DNA of 64,000 bases, from positions 22,955,232 through 23,019,231 of the forward strand of contig JAKSZT010054215.1 of NCBI GenBank assembly GCA_026826555.1. Direction: 5' to 3'. Source of the DNA: Tolypeutes matacus (Eukaryota; Chordata; Mammalia; Cingulata; Chlamyphoridae). The position numbers and the translations under genes were made by a program. How positions within the stretch are numbered: the first letter of the stretch is position 1; every line of letters starts with the position of its first letter. Below the pieces are notes generated by a model. That model searched no databases. It saw only the letters and a program-made list of their open reading frames with translations, and was not told the origin of the DNA. This document shows positions 59,146-64,000 of the stretch, piece by piece.

Positions 59146-60364
59146 AAAAATTTTCCCAGTAGAAAGTCAGTGCCAGACTCAACGTAGATCTAATGTTTGA
59201 AAACTAAATGATACTCTCAGCATTGGTGCTGTGGTAGACCTGTGCTATATTCTTCTAACAATGTTTCCTAGGCTCAAGTCTCTGGAGTGGGGGCATCATT
59301 ACTTTTATTTTTTAAATGGACTGTTTCTTAACATTACTATGTTATGAAGAGTATTAAACAAATGAAACAGTAATGGTCCATAGTCCCACAGCCCAGATAG
59401 TTCCTGATGACATTACGAAAAAAAAGCAATTAAAGCACATAGCTAGAAAATTCAAATAGTAGAAAGAGGTCCCTTTCTTAAAGGTAAATATTTAAAATAA
59501 TTTCTGTGTATACTTAGAGAAAAATAAGAAATTACACACAGTCTTCTGAAACTTTTTCTTTTTTAATTGGGGGTATTTCTCTACATTAGAATAACTCATT
59601 CTTTTAAAGACTGCACAACAGCCATTCACTAGATGTATCATAATTTGTGTATTATTAGCTTTTTTGATGGAGTTTTAGCAATACTTTTGTATGAGGAAAA
59701 GAAAGTTTATAGCATGAGTGGAGAAAAGTCTAGGTGGTAAGTGAAGAATGAAAAAGAAAAAAGAACTGGAGGGAGAGAAAATACCTTAAAAAAAAGCAAA
59801 ATTTGGAAGAACAAAAGAAGTCACCAAGCATATTTGAGGGGGTACTTTGCCTTCACTTCTGACCACTTTTAATTGTAGATAGGTTGAATTTTCCGGAAAA
59901 TGAATGCAAAAGCTATAGCGGGGCTTTGAACTATGTTCAGAATGACCAGAGGGAAAGGGAATCTTGGCAGCAGCCTTCAATATTTATTAGACTTGAGAAG
60001 CGCAGAGGGAGAATAAGCCATCTGGACAGCAGTTACATTTGTCAAAAAGTGACCAAAACACAGGGTGGCATCTTATCAGTGGGAATAGAGAGGGAGGCTA
60101 TATAAATCTAGAGTTTGTGAGAGAGCATGGTTATAGAGGTAGCGAGTCCAGGGGAGGAGAGAGATTTAATCGCTGATGGTTGTTTTAAGGAAAGGAATAA
60201 GAAATAGGGTTTGAGGCCTAGAGGGTAGACAACTAAATTTGATGTTAGCCCAGGTGGTTTAGGTTAATATCAGGTGTGTGTGGGTGTGTGGGTGGGTCTG
60301 TGTGCCCTCACTGTTTCTAAAGGAGAGCAGAGAAATAAATGGTCACAGAACTGATTTTAAAACA
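59146..60364. other. Unassigned sequence
   Basis: No supported gene. 59600-59700 has weak resemblance to a reverse L1 ORF2 end. A GT-rich tract lies at 60270-60303. Confidence 0.35.
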
Positions 60365-61015
60365 CCTCTTCCTATGTGTCAGACCCTGTATTAGTCAGGG
60401 TTCTCTAGGGAAACAGAATCAACAGGAGATATCTGTAAGCAGTATGAGATTTTATAAAAGTCTCTCACGTGACTGTGGGGATGCACAAGCTCAGGTTCCA
60501 CAGGCAGGCTGCAAACCAGGGGCTCCGATGAAAGTCCAGTGAAGGTCCCTGATGAATTTCCGGAAGACGTTGGCTGTCCAAAGGCATACTGGGAAATTCT
60601 CTCTGAATGCTGAAATCACTTCCCCTTTTAAGGCATTCAACTGATTGGATAAAGCAGCACTCATTGCTGACAGCAGTCTTCCTGGTTGATGGAGATGTAA
60701 TCAGCCATCTATGCAGTAAACTCACTGATGACTAAGGCCCATAAATGTCCTTGTATTACAATTAACCCAGTGCTTGCTTGACCAAACAACTGGGCACAAT
60801 TGCCCGGCCTAATTGACACATTAGCCTAACCATCACAGACCCTATGCTAGGTACTTTACTAAGAGCATATTTTGCCTCATTTTGTTCACCAACTGCCCTG
60901 AGAAATAGCTTTTATTATCGGTATTTGAGACAAGGAAACTGAAGTCCTGAGAAGTCGTTACTTGACTAAGATTTGAACCCAAGTTTGTTTGCCTTCAAAG
61001 TTCAGATTCTTTCCC
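60365..61015 (-). mobile_element. MIR SINE split by a solo LTR
   Basis: MIR sequence runs 'cctcttcctatgtgtcagac' up to 60386 and resumes at 60838 with 'gaccctatgctaggtacttt', then 'tcggtatttgagacaaggaa' + actgaag and 'gatttgaacccaagtttgtt'. The two parts join correctly when the LTR (60387-60837) and one copy of GACCC are removed. Confidence 0.8.
60387..60837 (-). mobile_element. Solo LTR (ERVL/MaLR-type) with 5-bp target duplication
   Basis: A 451-bp unit starting TGTATTAGTCAGGG and ending AACCATCACA on the plus strand, with TG...CA ends. GACCC is present directly on each side (60382-60386 and 60838-60842). It contains 'aaggcattcaactgattgga' and 'ttgaccaaacaactgggcac', common in this mammalian LTR group. 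No internal viral genes. The subfamily name is not claimed. Confidence 0.85.
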
Positions 61016-63019
61016 CCATCCCCAAATACTGTGAAATCTTTGAGTCTATGATGTAAAACTTGTTAAAATGGGTGGGGATCTGTTATGTGGATGGAAGATT
61101 ATGGGGGGACAAGACCGAACTTCTAAAGGGAAATGAAGAAAAACATTATTTCTTGTTTAATGTGTATATGTCCAGAAAATAGCCAACCAAGCACGGGTTG
61201 AGCAAGCAATTGTGATGTTACAGCACAAGGTTTGAGCAGTTACTGACAAACACAGGGAGGACAATTTTTTGGGTGTGGTACAGATTAGCTTTTAGACAGA
61301 CGTGTACTACTATATGGTAGAGATGCAGCTTGGAAGATCTATCAGTGATCAGAAGGGTGAAGGATTGATGCATCCAACAACTAGAACAAAAGTGTTGGCC
61401 AAAACATCCTTAGGGAAAAAGAAGCCACAGTGAGAAAAGGGAAAGGGAAGACAAGGCCCTCAGGGACTCTGACAGGGTTTGGAGGGAGCATATGGAGACT
61501 CCAAAAGTAACACATCAAGAAGAGCAAATAGTATTTACTCCAGATGAGAAAGGGTCTGGCAGCAAAGTGGAGGTCAGTGAACAGAATCATGGAAATTGGG
61601 AGAGGATTTCCAATGTGACACACACAGTAAATGGGAACCATTCTCTTTTTTATCTGAGTCCTGCTCAGACTCACTCTAAAACTCTTGCCCACACCTTGCT
61701 ACATGTGGAAAATCAAGGGAGAAATGAAAGAGAGCCCCAAATATTTGAAGTTATACAAAATCACTTCCATATGGAAGAGCCATAAGAGTAAATTATTTAA
61801 ATTCAATAAAAGACTTCAGACAGGAAACGGACAACCATTTCCAGGTATTTAAAGGTTTATGAAATAAAACATGTTGGCCAACACCAGCTTTCTCTATTAA
61901 GGAGATATCAGAAAGAAAGGACCAAACCTATGGTATGTAGGACTTACCACACAAAGAAAGGATACTCCATTCAGTGATGGAGTTTAGAGCTGAAAGGAAG
62001 TTATGGAAACTCATTCTGAGGAGGACATACAAGTATTGATTATTCAAACAGGGGATGGTTGCAACTCGCTTGGATTCTTTCGGGAAACTTAACATTTTTT
62101 CTTCTTCTTATACCTCTTCATGTTTTGGCCAGGTTGGGCAGGTGAAAAACCTATGCAACTATATTTAGAAAGAAGGTACTTAGAGCAAGTGAGTTCCGCT
62201 CATTGAGAATTGATAATTATCAGAAATCTCAAAAGGGAGTCTGTTCATGCAGGGGCTGTCTGGAGCAACTGAAAAACCCTGCAAGTTCATATGGATATTA
62301 ACTTTTTGTATGTGCTACTTAGGACAGAGTTTGCCATTCTAAACCAAACCTGCAGAGACCTAGGAGGTCACCTTCAGCTCTCTCACGTGGATTATTTCTT
62401 TCTCATGGTGACCATTTTCCAGCCACAGAGTAATCATGAATGTCAATTAACTCTTTCAGGAAAAAAGCATGTGTCTGTGTTAGTGCCAGATATTTACATT
62501 CTTCTGTTTAAAATCTTTTATATTTCAAAAATAATTTAAAAATTAAGGTTTATTATTTTTTCGTTATATGAGTATTGCATGTTCCTTAAAAACAAATCCG
62601 TTGTGATTGAGGTCGGGATAACGGTTACTTTTAGGGGGCATTAGTGACTGGGATGGGGCATGATGGGGCTTCTGGAGCGATGGAAACGATCTCTGTCCTT
62701 TCTTTTCCTGCCATGTTAGTGTTTTTTTTAAATGAGGTTCTTGTTCCTATATTTATTGAGGCCCTGTTCTTGAGGGTGAAAATCAATTAGGTTTCTCTGA
62801 CTGCCCATGTGTAAATATTCCATTGTCTTTATTCAGACATCAGAGCAAACTGTGCGGTATTTGGGTAAAAAAAGAAAGAAGTGAAGAATTGGTCTTCATT
62901 AGGCAGTATTGGATAAGCAGAATAGAGAAACATGATACAGCTGCAAGAAGCAGAGAGTCTAATGCTTTTCTATCAAAGATGCTCAATACATGGTAGCTAT
63001 TATATTATTTATTTTTCAA
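61016..63019. other. Unassigned sequence
   Basis: About 2 kb without recognised gene or repeat. Frames of up to 103 codons without domains. Confidence 0.35.
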
Positions 63020-63310
63020 GTGATTTTTGTACATGCAACCTCATTTAAATACTTAAGCCATTATCATTCCTGATTTCTAAATGAAGTTTAGAAAGGTTTA
63101 ATGATTTTCTCACGTTCATGCTGGTGGTTGATGTTAGAGCTAAAGCTAACCTTCAATCATATAAGGAGATTATCTGAGACCTAGAAGTGGCCTAGAGACT
63201 GTAGTTTAATGTCATCATATTACAGATGAAGAAATTACCCTAGAAAGAACAAGGATTGTTCAAGTTTTTAAAGCCAATTAACAGGAGCATCAGGACTAGA
63301 CCTCACTGCC
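63020..63310 (-). mobile_element. Two MIR-like fragments
   Basis: 63050-63150 ('aagccattatcattcctgat' ... 'gatgttagagctaaagctaa') and 63200-63310 ('tcatcatattacagatgaag' + aaatta ... 'agcatcaggactagacctca') both follow a reverse-complement MIR core, suggesting two neighbouring diverged copies. Confidence 0.5.
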
Positions 63311-64000
63311 TCCTAACTAAATTCCCTTTCCTCGTTGCAGAAATCTTGTAGAAAATCATCACATACAATTTGGCTGGATTCTTCCTTCCACAGACTTCAT
63401 TCCCACTTGTGTGGACTGATGTAGTTTTTGTCTGCACAGCATCCCTTTCCCTGGGGACCAATCCCCCCCCCCCCATTCTGTGTAGTTTTGACGAGAACAT
63501 CAGTCATATTGACTTCCCACCAGGACGCATATATAGTATATATGAAGACTCTTATAAATTTTCCCTTTGTTTGTGATCATTTAAGTTAATGGGAAAATGA
63601 TTGAATTAATAATAATAATATTAATTATGATAATTATGTTTACAGAGTAAAGAAGTGAAGTGTGTCTTTATTAGACAGTGTTGAATGAACAGAGCTATCA
63701 ACTGTAAAATATCAAGAAGGGCATCTGGCTGCTCTTTATCTGCCTTTCCCCACTCCCCCAGGTTTCCAGTGATGTCAGAAAAGGTGAAGGCAACAGCACC
63801 TAAATGTTTAGAATATAGAGTGGTAAGATTGTGGCGGGGAATTATGAAGGTTTTAATAAAAATATTCCTTTCCTCTTTGATATCCTTCTTACCCTACCCG
63901 CAGTTTCTATGCATATTGGTAACACTTACCACTTGCTTTCCTGTGTCCTAGAGTATACTTAGGAGCTACAAAAAGATGAGAATGTTCTTTAGAGATAGAT
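63311..64000. other. Unassigned sequence
   Basis: Contains C12 at 63463-63474 and an AAT-rich tract at 63606-63640. No gene supported. The region runs off the window end. Confidence 0.4.

Overview
This window is a piece of mammalian nuclear genome, most likely from a xenarthran (armadillo, sloth or anteater group). The best evidence is six copies or fragments of a tRNA-derived SINE whose head carries a tRNA-like 'ggctcagtggtt...ggttc.atccc' pattern, ends near 'ggtgcctcc', and matches the DAS-SINE type known from Xenarthra. They occur with L1 elements carrying a non-primate type of 5' region, and with mammal-wide fossils (MIR, L2, MER5-type hAT, ERVL/MaLR-type LTRs). No bacterial signals, rRNA, tRNA gene or CRISPR were found. 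No intact cellular protein-coding gene could be supported. Every long coding signal belongs to LINE-1.

Layout. 1-3.6 kb: old MER5, L2, a SINE and a MIR split by an L1 fragment. 3.6-11.9 kb: an old minus-strand L1 into which a much younger, full-length plus-strand L1 (4541-10568) and a SINE have jumped. The young L1 keeps a promoter-like 5' UTR with degenerate 190-bp repeats, a broken ORF1 and a broken ORF2 whose codon numbering still matches human L1 exactly. 11.9-33 kb: mostly single-copy-looking DNA with L1 3' ends, L2, MIR and an ERV-like LTR. 33-35 kb: two LTRs, one of them carrying a SINE with a perfect 15-bp target duplication. 37-50 kb: L1 fragments, SINEs, an LTR, MIR and L2. 51.3-55.9 kb: a second long but decayed minus-strand L1, abutted by an LTR. 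56-64 kb: MER5 copies, short tandem duplications, a solo LTR inside a MIR, and single-copy-looking DNA.

The window reads as a gene-poor intergenic or intronic region built by successive retrotransposition, and the nesting order can be read from target-site duplications. No new molecular system was found. The points most worth following are the structure of the young L1 (tandem 5' UTR units, about 57-nt 3' end, loss of two endonuclease metal-site residues beside an intact reverse-transcriptase site) and two single-copy stretches that could be conserved non-coding elements. Repeat family names come from recognition by eye, not from a database search.
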